Assembly (NCBI GenBank): GCA_022844545.1
Contig: JALHLN010000003.1
Span: forward strand, 1-38,719
Length of the DNA: 38,719 nucleotides
Origin: Burkholderiales bacterium
GTDB lineage: Bacteria > Pseudomonadota > Gammaproteobacteria > Burkholderiales > SG8-39
Direction of reading: 5' to 3'
Shown here piece after piece: positions 1 through 9,938 of the stretch (position 1 is the first letter of the stretch; the number at the start of each line of letters is the position of its first letter). Both the position numbers and the translations under genes were made by a program. Under the pieces are notes generated by a model, which saw only the letters and a list, made by a program, of their open reading frames with translations, was not told the DNA's origin and did not search any database.

Positions 1-84
1 AGCGACACCACCACGCTGGTGGATCCGGGCTGGACCGCCCGCGTCGCGGACAATGGGGTGCTGCTGATGACGAGGGACGCATGA
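1..84 (+). CDS. C-terminal end of hydantoinase/oxoprolinase subunit A (HyuA-like), truncated by window start
   Basis: Frame 1 reads SDTTTLVDPGWTARVADNGVLLMTRDA-stop, with an ATGA overlap onto the hyuB start at 81; identity inferred from the HyuB neighbour and the typical HyuA C-terminal style. Confidence 0.7.
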   Translation, partial: SDTTTLVDPGWTARVADNGVLLMTRDA

Positions 85-1772
85 ACAAGCCGCGCGACGC
101 CGCCCTGCAGACGGTCGACCCGATCACGCTCGAAGTGGTGCGCAACAAGCTCGAGGGCATCGCCAACGAGATGCAGATGACGTTGCTGCAAAGCGCGTTC
201 TCGCCCATCGTCAAGGAAGGCATGGACTGCTCCGCGGCGCTGTTCACCGCCGACGGCCAGACCATCGCGCAGGCCACCGCGATCCCGATCCACCTCGCGA
301 CCATGATTCCGGCGCTGCACGCGGTGATCGCGAAGTACCCGGTCGCCGGCATGGCCGAGGGCGACGTCTACATCCTGAACGACCCCTACTGCGGCGGCAC
401 CCACCTGCCCGACATCACCCTGTTCATCCCTGTGTTCGATGGCGAAAAGACGGCACGGCATGTGGTCGCCTTCAGCGTCGCCACGGTGCACCACCAGGAC
501 GTCGGCGGCATGGCGCCGGGCTCCATTCCGACCAACGCCACCGAGATCTACCAGGAAGGCCTGCGCATCCCGCCGCTGAAATACATCGAGGCGGGCAAGG
601 TCAATGAAACCCTGGAGCAGATGCTGCGCTACAACATCCGGCTCTCGGACACCTTCATGGGCGACCTGAACGCGCAGCTCTCGGCCTGCAAGGTCGGCGC
701 GCGCCGCCTGGGCGAGTTGTGCGCGGCGCACGGCGCGGCGCTGATCACGCGCATCTTCGAGCTGCTGCTGGACCGCTCCGAGGCGATGACGCGCGCCGCC
801 CTGCGCCGGCTGCCGGAGGGCACCTACCGCTACGTGGATTTCCTCGACAACGACGGCGTCGACCTCGATCGCCGCGTGCGCATCGAGGTCGCCGCGACGG
901 TGAAGGACGGCACCATCCATTTCGACTTCACCGGCACCGACGGCCAGCTGCGCGGGCCGCTCAATTGCGTGCCCTCGGGCGCCTACGCCGCGGCCTACTA
1001 CGCGGTGCGCGCACTCACCGATGCGCAGATTCCGACCAACGGCGGCTGTTTCCGCCCGGTCACCCTGCACCTGCCGGAAGGGTCCCTTGTCAATCCGAAG
1101 GCGCCTGCGGCGGTCAATGCGCGCACCGCGACCATCAAGCGCATCTGCGGCGCCATGGTGAGCGCCTTCGCCGAAGCGGTACCCGACCGGGTGCCCGCCG
1201 CCTCCGCCGGCCTGTCGGTGATGCTGGCCTTCGGCGGACGTCGCGCGGACGGCAAGCCGTTCATCCTGAGCGAACTGGTCTGCGGCGGCACCGGGGCGAG
1301 CAGCGTTGCCGACGGCGTCGACTGCCTGCAGACCGACGGCTCCAACAGCATGAACCAGCCCGTCGAGGCGCTGTGCCTGGACGCGCCGATCCGGATCCGG
1401 CGCTTTGCGCTGCGGCCCGATTCCGGCGGCGCCGGCCGCCAGCGCGGCGGCCTGGGCGTGGTGCGTGAGTACGAGTTCCTCGCCGACGACATCCGCTTCA
1501 CCTTCCGCGGCGAGCGCCATTTCACCGCCGCGCGCGGCTCCGCCGGCGGCGGCGACGGCGCCATGTCAACGGCGACCATCCACCGCGCCGACGGCCGCGT
1601 CGAGCACATTTCGAAGTGCGTCACCACGGTGTCGCGCGGCGACCGCGTGGTACTCGAGACCGCGGGCGGCGCCGGCTACGGTGACCCGAAACAGCGCTCC
1701 CGCGACACGCTTGCCGCCGATGTCGCCAACCGGAAAGTCAGCCCCGACTCAGCCAGAAAGGTCTACTCATGA
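81..1772 (+). CDS. hyuB: Hydantoinase B/oxoprolinase family protein (N-methylhydantoinase B-like)
   Basis: ORF 563 aa; DPITLEVVRNKLEGIANEMQMTLLQSAFSPIVKEGMDCSAALF and C-terminal GGGAGYGDP-type motif (TAGGAGYGDPKQR). Confidence 0.93.
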   Translation: MNKPRDAALQTVDPITLEVVRNKLEGIANEMQMTLLQSAFSPIVKEGMDCSAALFTADGQTIAQATAIPIHLATMIPALHAVIAKYPVAGMAEGDVYILNDPYCGGTHLPDITLFIPVFDGEKTARHVVAFSVATVHHQDVGGMAPGSIPTNATEIYQEGLRIPPLKYIEAGKVNETLEQMLRYNIRLSDTFMGDLNAQLSACKVGARRLGELCAAHGAALITRIFELLLDRSEAMTRAALRRLPEGTYRYVDFLDNDGVDLDRRVRIEVAATVKDGTIHFDFTGTDGQLRGPLNCVPSGAYAAAYYAVRALTDAQIPTNGGCFRPVTLHLPEGSLVNPKAPAAVNARTATIKRICGAMVSAFAEAVPDRVPAASAGLSVMLAFGGRRADGKPFILSELVCGGTGASSVADGVDCLQTDGSNSMNQPVEALCLDAPIRIRRFALRPDSGGAGRQRGGLGVVREYEFLADDIRFTFRGERHFTAARGSAGGGDGAMSTATIHRADGRVEHISKCVTTVSRGDRVVLETAGGAGYGDPKQRSRDTLAADVANRKVSPDSARKVYS

Positions 1773-2731
1773 AAAACCTGCGAAAGCCCATCTTTGCCTT
1801 GGTTGCCACCCTGTTCTCCGGCGCCGTCCTGGCCCAGGCCTATCCCTCGAAGCCGATCCGGATCATCATTCCATTCGGCGCCGGCTCCGCGACCGACGCG
1901 GTCATGCGAGTGCTCGCGCCGGCGGTGTCCGCCACGCTGGGCCAGCAGGTGGTGATCGATCCCAAGCCCGGGGCCGACGGCGCCATCTCGGCCTCCGAAG
2001 TGGCGCGCTCAGCCCCCGACGGCTACACGCTGGGCGTGGGCAGCGGCGGCCCGCTCGCCGCGGTGCCCGCGTTGCGCAAGAACCCGCCCTATGACGTCGT
2101 GAAGGACTTCACCCCGATCACCGACATCGGCCGCTACACGGTGTTCCTCTTCATCAATGCGAGCCTGCCGGCGACGAACTTCCAGGAGTTCGTCGCCCAT
2201 GTGAAGGCGAACCCCGGCAAGATCGCCTATGGCACCGGGAATCCCAGCGGCATCGTGGCCTGGGCGCAGTTGAACTCCCTGCTGGGCCTGGACATGCTGC
2301 ACGTGCCATACAAGACCGCGCCGCTGGTGATGCCGGACCTGCTCGCCAACCGCGTCCAGGCGCTGATGGATCCGCCGGCAGTCGCGATTTCGCACGTGAG
2401 GGATGGCAAGCTGCGCGCGCTGGCGACCACGCTCAACCGCCGCTCGCCGCTGCTGCCCGACGTGCCCACCATCCACGAGGCCGGCGTGCCGCAGTACACC
2501 ATCTCCAACTGGATGGGCCTGATCGGTCCGGCGAAGCTGCCGCGCGAGATCGTGGACCGCGTCAACCGCGAGTTCGGCGCCGCGCTGCGCAGGCCCGAGG
2601 TGATCGAGGGATTGCAGAAGCAGGCCTTCATGCCCAACCCCTCGACGCCGGAGCAGTTCGCCGCCTTCATCCAGGAGCAGGTGCAGTCCTACGGCAGCCT
2701 GCTGCGGGCGGCGGGCGTCAAGCCGGATTAG
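1769..2731 (+). CDS. Tripartite tricarboxylate transporter (Bug/TctC family) periplasmic substrate-binding protein
   Basis: Signal peptide, AYPSKPIRIIIPFGAGSATDAVMRVLAP; ATGA overlap with hyuB; no TctA/TctB genes adjacent. Confidence 0.93.
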   Translation: MKNLRKPIFALVATLFSGAVLAQAYPSKPIRIIIPFGAGSATDAVMRVLAPAVSATLGQQVVIDPKPGADGAISASEVARSAPDGYTLGVGSGGPLAAVPALRKNPPYDVVKDFTPITDIGRYTVFLFINASLPATNFQEFVAHVKANPGKIAYGTGNPSGIVAWAQLNSLLGLDMLHVPYKTAPLVMPDLLANRVQALMDPPAVAISHVRDGKLRALATTLNRRSPLLPDVPTIHEAGVPQYTISNWMGLIGPAKLPREIVDRVNREFGAALRRPEVIEGLQKQAFMPNPSTPEQFAAFIQEQVQSYGSLLRAAGVKPD

Positions 2732-2746
2732 GAAACCGGAGCGCGC

Positions 2747-3607
2747 GTGTTCATCGACTACGGCAGCAAGCCGCCCACGGCGGCTTTCAACCCGCCGCAG
2801 ACGCAGCACCTGCAGAACTACCGGCGCGTCTACGCCAAGAGCGAGTCGCGCGTCGAGAAGCCGCAGGACGAGAAGACGGCGCTGGCGAAGTACCTGAAGA
2901 CCTACGAGAAGCTCGGCGCGAAGCACGTGGTGGTGAAGGCGCGCGACAACGAGACCACGTTCGGCCTGAAGGTCCGCAACGAAGACGCGGCGGCTTTCTG
3001 CAGGAAGCACGGCCCGCGTTTCATCGGCTTCGCCGGCGTAGACCCGCACAAGGGCATGGCCGCGGTGCGGGAACTGGAGACCGCCGTGCGCGAGCTGGGC
3101 CTGCGCGGCCTCAATCTGCAGTGCTTCGAGTTGAAGCTCGCCATCAACGACAAGCGCATGTACCCGCTCTACGCCAAGTGCGTGGAACTGGACATCCCGG
3201 TCAACATCCACTGCGGCATCAACTTCTCCACCGCCTCGCAGATGGACTACGGTCGCCCGGCCTACCTGGACGAAGTGATGCTCCATTTTCCCGAGCTGCG
3301 GGTCTGCGCCTCGCCCCCGGGCTGGCCCTGGATCGAGGAGCTGATCGGCGTCGCCTGGCGCCATGCCAACGTGCATATCGGAATCGTCGCGGTCCGGCCC
3401 AAGCTGCTCACGCTGGAGGATGCCGGCTACCGGCCGCTGCTCGCCTACGGCTCGAAGATCCTGCAGGACCGCATCCTCACCGGCACCGCGTTCCCGATGC
3501 AGCCGGTCGAGCAGGCCTACGCCGAATTCGAAGCCCTGCCGCTGCCCGACGCGGTGAAGCGGAAGTGGCTTTACGACAATTCGGCGCGTTTCCTCGGCTT
3601 GAAGTGA
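2747..3607 (+). CDS. Amidohydrolase-superfamily (ACMSD-like) protein with degenerate metal-binding motifs
   Basis: PVNIHCG, GWPWIEELIGVAWRHANVHIGI and YGSKILQDRILTGTAFPMQP are family-typical blocks. Confidence 0.8.
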   Translation: MFIDYGSKPPTAAFNPPQTQHLQNYRRVYAKSESRVEKPQDEKTALAKYLKTYEKLGAKHVVVKARDNETTFGLKVRNEDAAAFCRKHGPRFIGFAGVDPHKGMAAVRELETAVRELGLRGLNLQCFELKLAINDKRMYPLYAKCVELDIPVNIHCGINFSTASQMDYGRPAYLDEVMLHFPELRVCASPPGWPWIEELIGVAWRHANVHIGIVAVRPKLLTLEDAGYRPLLAYGSKILQDRILTGTAFPMQPVEQAYAEFEALPLPDAVKRKWLYDNSARFLGLK

Positions 3608-5259
3608 TGCAGAAGCCGATCCAGCCTCACTGGCGCCTGCCGCGCTACAGCGCCGACCCGGCCGTGCGCCGAGGGCAACTGGAAGCCGAGCCCCTGCCCG
3701 CCTCGAATGCCGCGCTGCTGGATGAGGCCGCGGCGGAAGTGCCCGATCGCCTCGCCTGGCGCTTCATCGACAGCGGCGAGACCGCGACCTATCGCGAGGT
3801 GCAGGCAAGCGTGAACCGCATCGCCTCTGCGCTGCACGGCATGGGCGTGCGCAAGGGCGCCCACGTGGCGATGATGGTGCCCAACCTGCCGCAGTTTCCC
3901 CTCACCTGGCTCGCCTTAGGACGGCTGGGCGCGGTGATGGTGCCGGTGAACGTGTCCTACACCGGCCGGGAACTGGACTACATCGTCAACGACGGCCAGG
4001 CGGAATACCTCGTCATCTACGAGGAGTTCCTGCCGACCCTGGACGCGATGCTGAAGCGCCCAGCGGCGCTCGCCGATGCGCGCGTGATCGTGGTCGGCCG
4101 ACCGCGCCCCGGGCAGCAGGACTGGCAGGCGCTGCACGACAGTGGCGACCCCGCGTTCAAGGCGCCCGAACCGGTCGACCTGGATGACCTGCTCAACATC
4201 CAGTACACCTCCGGCACCACCGGATTCCCGAAAGGCGTGCTGCAGGCACAGCGCTACTGGATCACCCAGAGCAGGATCAACGCCTTTCGCGACGGCCTCG
4301 CCTACGAGCGCATCCTGATCTCGACGCCGTTCTACTACATGGACCCGCAGTGGTTGCTGCTCATGACCTTCCACCAGCGGGCCACCGCCTTCATCGCGGC
4401 AAAGCAGAGCACTACCCGCTACACCGAGTGGCTGCGGACCTGGAAGATCCAGTTCTCGCTCATGCCGGCCGAGGTGATGTTCAAGAACCCGCCCTCGCCC
4501 GATGACGGCGACAACGAAATCCGGCGCGTGAACGTCTACGGCCTGAGGAAGGAAATCCACGCTGCAGTCGAGCAACGCTTCAACGTCAATGCCCGCGAGG
4601 CTTTCGGCATGACCGAACTGGGCTCGGCCACCTACATGCCCCTTGAGGTCGAGGACATGACCGGCTCGGGCTCCTGCGGCATGGCCGGACCATTCCGCGA
4701 ATGCAAGGTGGTGGATCCCGAAGGCAGGGAAGTGCCGCGCGGAGAGATCGGCGAACTGGTGGTGCGCGGCAGCGGGATCCTGCGCGGCTACTTCAACAAG
4801 CCGGAAGCCACGAAAGAGGCCTTCCACGGCGACTGGTTCCGCACCGGCGACCTGTTCCGCCAGGACGAGCGCGGCTACTTCTACATCGTCGGCCGCGTCA
4901 AGGAGATGATCCGGCGCAGCTCGGAGAACATCCCGGCGCGGGAGGTGGAAGCGGTGCTCAAGGACATGCCGCAGATCGTCGAGGCAGCGGTGATCGGCGT
5001 GCCGGACGACCTGCGAAAGGAGGAGGTCAAGGCATGCGTCATCCTCCAGCCGGGCCTGACCAAGTCGGACGTACCGCCCGAAGCCATCATCGCCCACGCG
5101 CGCAGGTTCCTCGCGCCCTTCAAGGTGCCGCGCTATATCGAGTACCGCAGCGAATTCCCGCGCACGCCCTCCAACAAGATCCGAAAGCCAGCACTGATCC
5201 AGGAGAAGCCGGACCAGCGCACCGATAGCTGGGACCGGGTGGATGGCGTCTGGCGCTGA
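3607..5259 (+). CDS. AMP-dependent synthetase/acyl-CoA ligase
   Basis: ORF MQKPIQPHWRL...; P-loop-like IQYTSGTTGFPKGV; GRVKEMIRRSSENIPAREVE; start overlaps upstream stop (TGATG). Start refined from the longer ORF 3121..5259. Confidence 0.92.
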   Translation: MQKPIQPHWRLPRYSADPAVRRGQLEAEPLPASNAALLDEAAAEVPDRLAWRFIDSGETATYREVQASVNRIASALHGMGVRKGAHVAMMVPNLPQFPLTWLALGRLGAVMVPVNVSYTGRELDYIVNDGQAEYLVIYEEFLPTLDAMLKRPAALADARVIVVGRPRPGQQDWQALHDSGDPAFKAPEPVDLDDLLNIQYTSGTTGFPKGVLQAQRYWITQSRINAFRDGLAYERILISTPFYYMDPQWLLLMTFHQRATAFIAAKQSTTRYTEWLRTWKIQFSLMPAEVMFKNPPSPDDGDNEIRRVNVYGLRKEIHAAVEQRFNVNAREAFGMTELGSATYMPLEVEDMTGSGSCGMAGPFRECKVVDPEGREVPRGEIGELVVRGSGILRGYFNKPEATKEAFHGDWFRTGDLFRQDERGYFYIVGRVKEMIRRSSENIPAREVEAVLKDMPQIVEAAVIGVPDDLRKEEVKACVILQPGLTKSDVPPEAIIAHARRFLAPFKVPRYIEYRSEFPRTPSNKIRKPALIQEKPDQRTDSWDRVDGVWR

Positions 5260-6361
5260 GCGCAAGGCGCTTCGCAAGCTTCAGCCAGGCCTGCCCGCCG
5301 CCTGGTACCGCGACCCGGCGCACCACGACCGGGAACTGGAGGCCTTCTGGTACAGCGGCTGGATCGCCGCCATACGGGAAGAGGAAATCGCCGCGGCCGG
5401 CGACTGGCGCGTCGTCCGCGTCGGCACCCAGTCCATCGTCCTCGCCCGCGGCGAGGATGGCGCGCTGCGCGCCTTCCACAACACCTGCCGCCACCGCGGC
5501 TCGATCCTGTGCACGAAGGAAAGCGGCCGCTTCGAACGCAACCGCATCGTCTGCCCCTACCACTCGTGGACCTACGACCTGGAGGGCACCCTCATCGCCA
5601 CGCCGCGGCGCATGGAGACGCCGGATTTCGACAAGGCGGACTTTCCCCTGCACACGGTCGCCGTCGATTCCTGGGGCGGGTTCGTGTTTGTCCGGCTCGA
5701 AGGCAAGCGCAAGCTCGAGCTGGGCGGCATGCCGGACCGGTTCCGCAACCACCGCTTCCACAACCTGCGCATCGGCAAGCGCATCGTCGCCGACGTCAAG
5801 GCCAACTGGAAACTGCTGGCGGAGAACTTCTCCGAGTGCTTCCACTGCCCGCCGGTGCACCCGGAACTGTGCCGGGTGGTCACCGCCTACCGCGAGGCCG
5901 GCGCCTGGGGCCTGCGCGGCGCGGAAACCATCCCGGAGTACAAGGCGGGCGCCAGGACGCTGACGCCGGACGGCAGCGCGCGCATCCCGCCGTTCAAGGG
6001 ACTGGGCGCGAAGGACCGCGAGACGCTTTACGTGCCCTGGATGCTGCCGCCGAACCTGTTCCTCAACGTGCAGCCGGACTACGTCAACTCGCACATGATG
6101 TTCCCCACCGGCCCCGAGAGCGTGCGCATCGTGTACGACTGGCTGTTCGAGCCGGCGCACATGCCGCGGGGCAAGGACCTGAACCACTACACCGCGCTGT
6201 GGGAGCGCACCAATGCGCAGGACGCGCGCAACTGCGAATGGCAGCAGCAGGGTCTGCAGTCGCGCGCGTTTCTCCATGGCGTGTACGTGCCGCAGGAGTT
6301 CGACTGCCATCGCTTTGCGCGGTGGATCCGGAAAGGGCTGCGACGCGCGCCGGCAGATTGA
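5243..6361 (+). CDS. Aromatic ring-hydroxylating (Rieske) oxygenase alpha subunit
   Basis: Rieske motif CRH...CPYHSW; mononuclear Fe motif ENFSECFHCPPVH. Confidence 0.93.
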   Translation: MASGAERKALRKLQPGLPAAWYRDPAHHDRELEAFWYSGWIAAIREEEIAAAGDWRVVRVGTQSIVLARGEDGALRAFHNTCRHRGSILCTKESGRFERNRIVCPYHSWTYDLEGTLIATPRRMETPDFDKADFPLHTVAVDSWGGFVFVRLEGKRKLELGGMPDRFRNHRFHNLRIGKRIVADVKANWKLLAENFSECFHCPPVHPELCRVVTAYREAGAWGLRGAETIPEYKAGARTLTPDGSARIPPFKGLGAKDRETLYVPWMLPPNLFLNVQPDYVNSHMMFPTGPESVRIVYDWLFEPAHMPRGKDLNHYTALWERTNAQDARNCEWQQQGLQSRAFLHGVYVPQEFDCHRFARWIRKGLRRAPAD

Positions 6362-6397
6362 CCGAACCGGGGCGCGGCAGCCCTCCTGCGGCGGCGC

Positions 6398-7498
6398 TCA
6401 GATGCGGAACAAGCGCGCCGCGTTCTCCCCGAACAGCTTTTTCTTGAAGCCCTCGCCCAGGTCCGGCTGCGCGTTGAGCAGCTTCACCGAGTCCGGGCAC
6501 TGGCAGTCCCAGTGCGAGTAGTCGGACGCGTACAGCAGCCGCTCCTCGCCGATGGTCTTGGCGACGTAGGCGATGGTGGATTCGTCCGGCTCGACGCTGA
6601 AGTGAACGTTCTCGCTGCGGATCCAGTCCCCCGGGTCGCGCGTCTGCCACGGCATCATGTGCGGCAGCAGTTCGTGATGCTCGTGCAGGCGATCGACGAT
6701 CCAGGGCACCCAGCCCACGCCGGCTTCCATGAACGACACCTTCAATTTCGGAAAGCGTTCCAGCACGCCGCCGGCCGCAAACGAAGCAACTGAAATCATG
6801 GCGTCGAGCGGGTAGAAGGCATGCTTGAACACGTAGCGGTCGAAGCGGTCCACCCCGGCCGAGTTGTTGGAAACGATATGCACGCAGACCGGGATGCCCA
6901 GCCCCTCGGCCTCCTGCCAGATCGGATCGAACTGCGGCTCGTGCAGCAGATGGCCGCCGAAGTTGGTCAGGGCGACGACGCCGACCATGCCCTTGCGCTC
7001 CACCGCGCGGCGCATCTCCTTGCGCGCGGCCTGCGGATCCTGCCAGGGCACGATGGCGATGCCCTTGAGGCGCTCGGGATACGGCGCGCAGTACTCGGCG
7101 AGCCAGTCGTTGTAGGCCGTGCAGACGGCAGCGGCGAGTTCCGGGTTCTCCATCGATGCCAGCGCACCCAGGCCGATGAAGGTGCCGAACAGCACTGCGG
7201 TGTCGATGCCTTCGAGGTCCATGTCCGGGATGCGCTTGTGCGGGTCCTGCATGCCTTCGCGGTCCCAGCCCCAGATATGCGGCGCCTTCTTCGGCACCGG
7301 CCACATGCCCAGGGCGCCGTAGAAGTCCCGGCGCGTGGGCCAGAGCTTGCCCTCGACCACCATGTGCTTGCGGCCGTCAGGGTAGTCCACCCAGCAAGGC
7401 GCGTCCGCGCGAAAGCGCTCCGGCACGCGCTCGGCCCAGTTGACGTGCTTTTCGTCGATATGGCCATCGGCGTCGATGACCCGGTAGGGAAGTCGCAT
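6398..7498 (-). CDS. Amidohydrolase family protein (ACMSD-like)
   Basis: [16 protein letters not shown]..., YASDYSHWD; start moved to 7498 where AAGGAGACAG precedes ATG. Confidence 0.88.
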   Translation of the reverse strand: MRLPYRVIDADGHIDEKHVNWAERVPERFRADAPCWVDYPDGRKHMVVEGKLWPTRRDFYGALGMWPVPKKAPHIWGWDREGMQDPHKRIPDMDLEGIDTAVLFGTFIGLGALASMENPELAAAVCTAYNDWLAEYCAPYPERLKGIAIVPWQDPQAARKEMRRAVERKGMVGVVALTNFGGHLLHEPQFDPIWQEAEGLGIPVCVHIVSNNSAGVDRFDRYVFKHAFYPLDAMISVASFAAGGVLERFPKLKVSFMEAGVGWVPWIVDRLHEHHELLPHMMPWQTRDPGDWIRSENVHFSVEPDESTIAYVAKTIGEERLLYASDYSHWDCQCPDSVKLLNAQPDLGEGFKKKLFGENAARLFRI

Positions 7499-7533
7499 GG
7501 CTGTCTCCTTGTCGCTGTCCGGTTTGCCTGCCG

Positions 7534-8259
7534 TCATTCGTAGCCGAGAAACTGCGCGAAATCACGCACCGGTTCGCGCGTCGTGACCAGGTGATTGACG
7601 ACATCGTCGCTCGCATAGCCGAGCGCCATGCCGCAGACGATCTGCTCGGAGTCGGGAATTGCCAGTTCGCGGCGCAGTACCCGATGCGCGTTCGCGATCG
7701 CCGCCTGGGCGCAGGTGTCCAGCCCCTTTGCGCGGGCGGCGATCATGATGCCCTGCAGGAACATGCCGTAGTCGAGCCAGCTGCCGATCTCCATGTCGGC
7801 ATCCAGCGTGAACACCAGGGCGACCGGCGCATCGAAGAACCGGTAGTTGCGCCGGTACTGCGCGTCCATGCCGGCCTTGTCGTCGCGGGTGATGCCGAGC
7901 AGGCCGTACAGTTCCCAGCCGAGCTTGCGGCGCCGCGCCAGGTAGGGGTCGCGCCATTTCACGGGATAGTAGTTGTACGGCCGCTTGAAGCTCTCCGGTC
8001 CCTCGCGCGCGTACGCGTCCAGCATCGCCGCGCTGATGCGGTCGCGCACCGCGCCGGCGAGCACGCGCACTTTCCAGGGCTGGATGTTGGTGCCCGAGGG
8101 CGCCCGGCTGGCGAGCGCGAGGATCTCCTCGACCAGCGCGCGCGGCACGGCGTCGGCCTTGAACGCGCGCACGCTGCGCCTGGACAGGAGCGCCTCCTCC
8201 ACGGTCGCGGCGGGCACCCCGGGGGCGAACGGCAGTGCTCCGGCAGCGGGATCGATCAA
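7534..8259 (-). CDS. Nitroreductase family protein
   Basis: [46 protein letters not shown]-term [24 protein letters not shown]. Start uncertain (TTG at 8259 proposed). Confidence 0.85.
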   Translation of the reverse strand: MIDPAAGALPFAPGVPAATVEEALLSRRSVRAFKADAVPRALVEEILALASRAPSGTNIQPWKVRVLAGAVRDRISAAMLDAYAREGPESFKRPYNYYPVKWRDPYLARRRKLGWELYGLLGITRDDKAGMDAQYRRNYRFFDAPVALVFTLDADMEIGSWLDYGMFLQGIMIAARAKGLDTCAQAAIANAHRVLRRELAIPDSEQIVCGMALGYASDDVVNHLVTTREPVRDFAQFLGYE

Positions 8260-8725
8260 GGCTCTGCTCCGAATTATCCTGATCCGGCGCCGAGCCGAAG
8301 GCTGTCGCAACCGGACCGCTTTTACTCTACAGTATCGTCCGTATCGGGAGGAACCTCGGACATGAAACTGACCAGCGAGAACTTCAGCAATGGCGACTAT
8401 CTTGGCGCCGATCACGTACTGTCCGAAGCCTACGGCTTCGGCTGCAAGGGGGGCAACCGGTCGCCGCAGCTGTCCTGGAGCGATGCGCCCGCGGGCACCA
8501 AGAGCTTCGCGCTCACCTGCTTCGACCCCGATGCCCCGACCGGCAGCGGATTCTGGCATTGGGTGGTGGTCAACGTTCCCCCGACGGTGACCTCGCTGCC
8601 GCTGGGAGCAGGAGACCCGGCGGCGGGCAAGCTGCCTGCCGGCGCGCTCGAGGTACGCACCGATTTCGGCAAGCCGGGCTACGGCGGCCCGTGCGCGCCC
8701 GAGGGCAGGGTTCACCGCTATGTCT

Positions 8726-8733
8726 TCACCGTT
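8726..8733. repeat. Left copy of 8-bp target-site duplication TCACCGTT
   Basis: TCACCGTT immediately before the left TIR; identical copy at 9767-9774. Confidence 0.92.
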
Positions 8734-9766
8734 CCTGATTACCAATGAGCCTCAGCCAATTTTACGAGCCTGTACGGCATCGGCGGTGTGACGGCGGCGG
8801 CAGCGCCCAGCCGGGCGAGCATGCCGGCCAGATCGAAGCGCCGGTTGAAGCGGTAGGCGAACTCGGCCAGATACCGTGGAAGATGCTTGGCCCCGATCGC
8901 ATGGTAGGTTCCATGCATCGCGTTCTTGACGTTGCCGAGCATCGTATCGACCCAGGTCAGGCGCTTGCGGTTGCGACGCCCGGTGACACCGCTGGTGTTC
9001 AGGGGCGCATGACTGCAACCGGCTTGCTCGACGGAGCGGAAACATGCCAGGGCATCGGAGCGCACATGGCTGCCGCGCACGAGGTGACGCCGACTCCAGC
9101 GGCCGATCTCTCGACTGCGAAACCCCTTGACCCGATCCATGCGCATCGTCAGCGGCTTGTTGCTTGTCGAATCGGTGGCCACCGCCGCCACAAACGGCGT
9201 TTTGCCCCGCGCGCCGCGTCCGCGCTTGTAGCCGCGGCGTCGGCCGCCCCAGTAGGCGTCGTCGATCTGGATGACGCCCTGCAAGACGCGCGCGCTTTCG
9301 CGCTCGAGCATCGCCTGCATGAGCTTGTGTTTCAGCAGCCAGGCGCTGTTGTAGCAGATGCCCAACTGCCGGGCCAACTCCAGGGCGGAGACGCCGTTCT
9401 TCGACTGGGTCAGCAGATAGATCGCCAGCAACCACGTCGTCAGCGCCAGCTTGGTGCCGCCAAACAGGGTGCCCGCGGTGAGCGAGGTCTGCCGCCGACA
9501 ACGGTTGCACTGAAACAATCCGCGCCCGAGCACGCAATGCCCGCCGTGCCCGCAGTCAGGGCAGACGAACCCATCGGGCCAGCGCCAAGCGAACAGGGCC
9601 TGCTCGCACTGTTCTTCGGTTCCGTACCGCGTCATGAATTCGCGCAAACTCATGCCTCGCTGAAATTGAACTTCGTTCTTCGGCATCGCCTATCTCCTTG
9701 TGAAATCAAGCGATGCCAGTTTGCTACCCCTACTGGCTCACTGGCTGAGCCTCATGGGTAATCAAG
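8734..9766 (-). mobile_element. IS1595-family insertion sequence, 1033 bp
   Basis: Terminal inverted repeats CCTGATTACCAATGAGCCTCAGCCA / CTTGATTACCCATGAGGCTCAGCCA (22/25 identical), 8-bp TSD, single transposase ORF. Confidence 0.93.
8739..9686 (-). CDS. IS1595-family transposase (zinc-ribbon plus DDE/ISXO2-like domain)
   Basis: [34 protein letters not shown] zinc ribbon; [59 protein letters not shown]. Confidence 0.95.
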   Translation of the reverse strand: MPKNEVQFQRGMSLREFMTRYGTEEQCEQALFAWRWPDGFVCPDCGHGGHCVLGRGLFQCNRCRRQTSLTAGTLFGGTKLALTTWLLAIYLLTQSKNGVSALELARQLGICYNSAWLLKHKLMQAMLERESARVLQGVIQIDDAYWGGRRRGYKRGRGARGKTPFVAAVATDSTSNKPLTMRMDRVKGFRSREIGRWSRRHLVRGSHVRSDALACFRSVEQAGCSHAPLNTSGVTGRRNRKRLTWVDTMLGNVKNAMHGTYHAIGAKHLPRYLAEFAYRFNRRFDLAGMLARLGAAAAVTPPMPYRLVKLAEAHW

Positions 9767-9774
9767 TCACCGTT
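9767..9774. repeat. Right copy of 8-bp target-site duplication TCACCGTT
   Basis: Identical to 8726-8733, directly outside the right TIR. Confidence 0.92.
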
Positions 9775-9938
9775 TGCGCCGTGGGCATCGACAAGCTGCC
9801 GGTGACCGCGGACACTTCGGCCGCGATCGTCGGCTTCTACCTGAACTTCAATACCCTGGCCAAAGCGAGCCTGACCGGGCTGTTCCGCCGCTGATTGCGA
9901 AAGGCGCCTTGACACGCGGGGCCGGCGCGGTCCACCAT

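Larger units (their letters stand above)
8362..9894 (+). pseudogene. YbhB/YbcL (PEBP, Raf-kinase-inhibitor-like) gene split by an IS1595-family insertion
   Basis: N-terminal part 8362-8733 ([19 protein letters not shown]...RYVFTV), C-terminal part 9775-9894 (CAVGIDKLPVTADTSAAIVGFYLNFNTLAKASLTGLFRR-stop). Removing 8734-9774 (1041 bp = 347 codons) restores a 163-aa ORF. Confidence 0.93.

Noticed and set aside
2009-3376. Long antisense ORF (455 aa) and many similar long antisense/alternate-frame ORFs across the window (for example 3916..5277, 14845..16608, 21147..22616, 25580..27484, 28888..30486)
   Set aside because: Arg/Ala/His-rich low-information translations opposite well-supported genes; expected artefact of high GC3 coding sequence
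7591-8361. N-terminal extension of the PEBP ORF (7591..8748)
   Set aside because: Antisense to the nitroreductase gene; family sequence begins only at [15 protein letters not shown] (8362) with a GGGAGGAAC RBS
9700-9894. ORF 64 aa as an independent small protein
   Set aside because: It begins in the IS end; the C-terminal residues are the displaced 3' part of the PEBP gene
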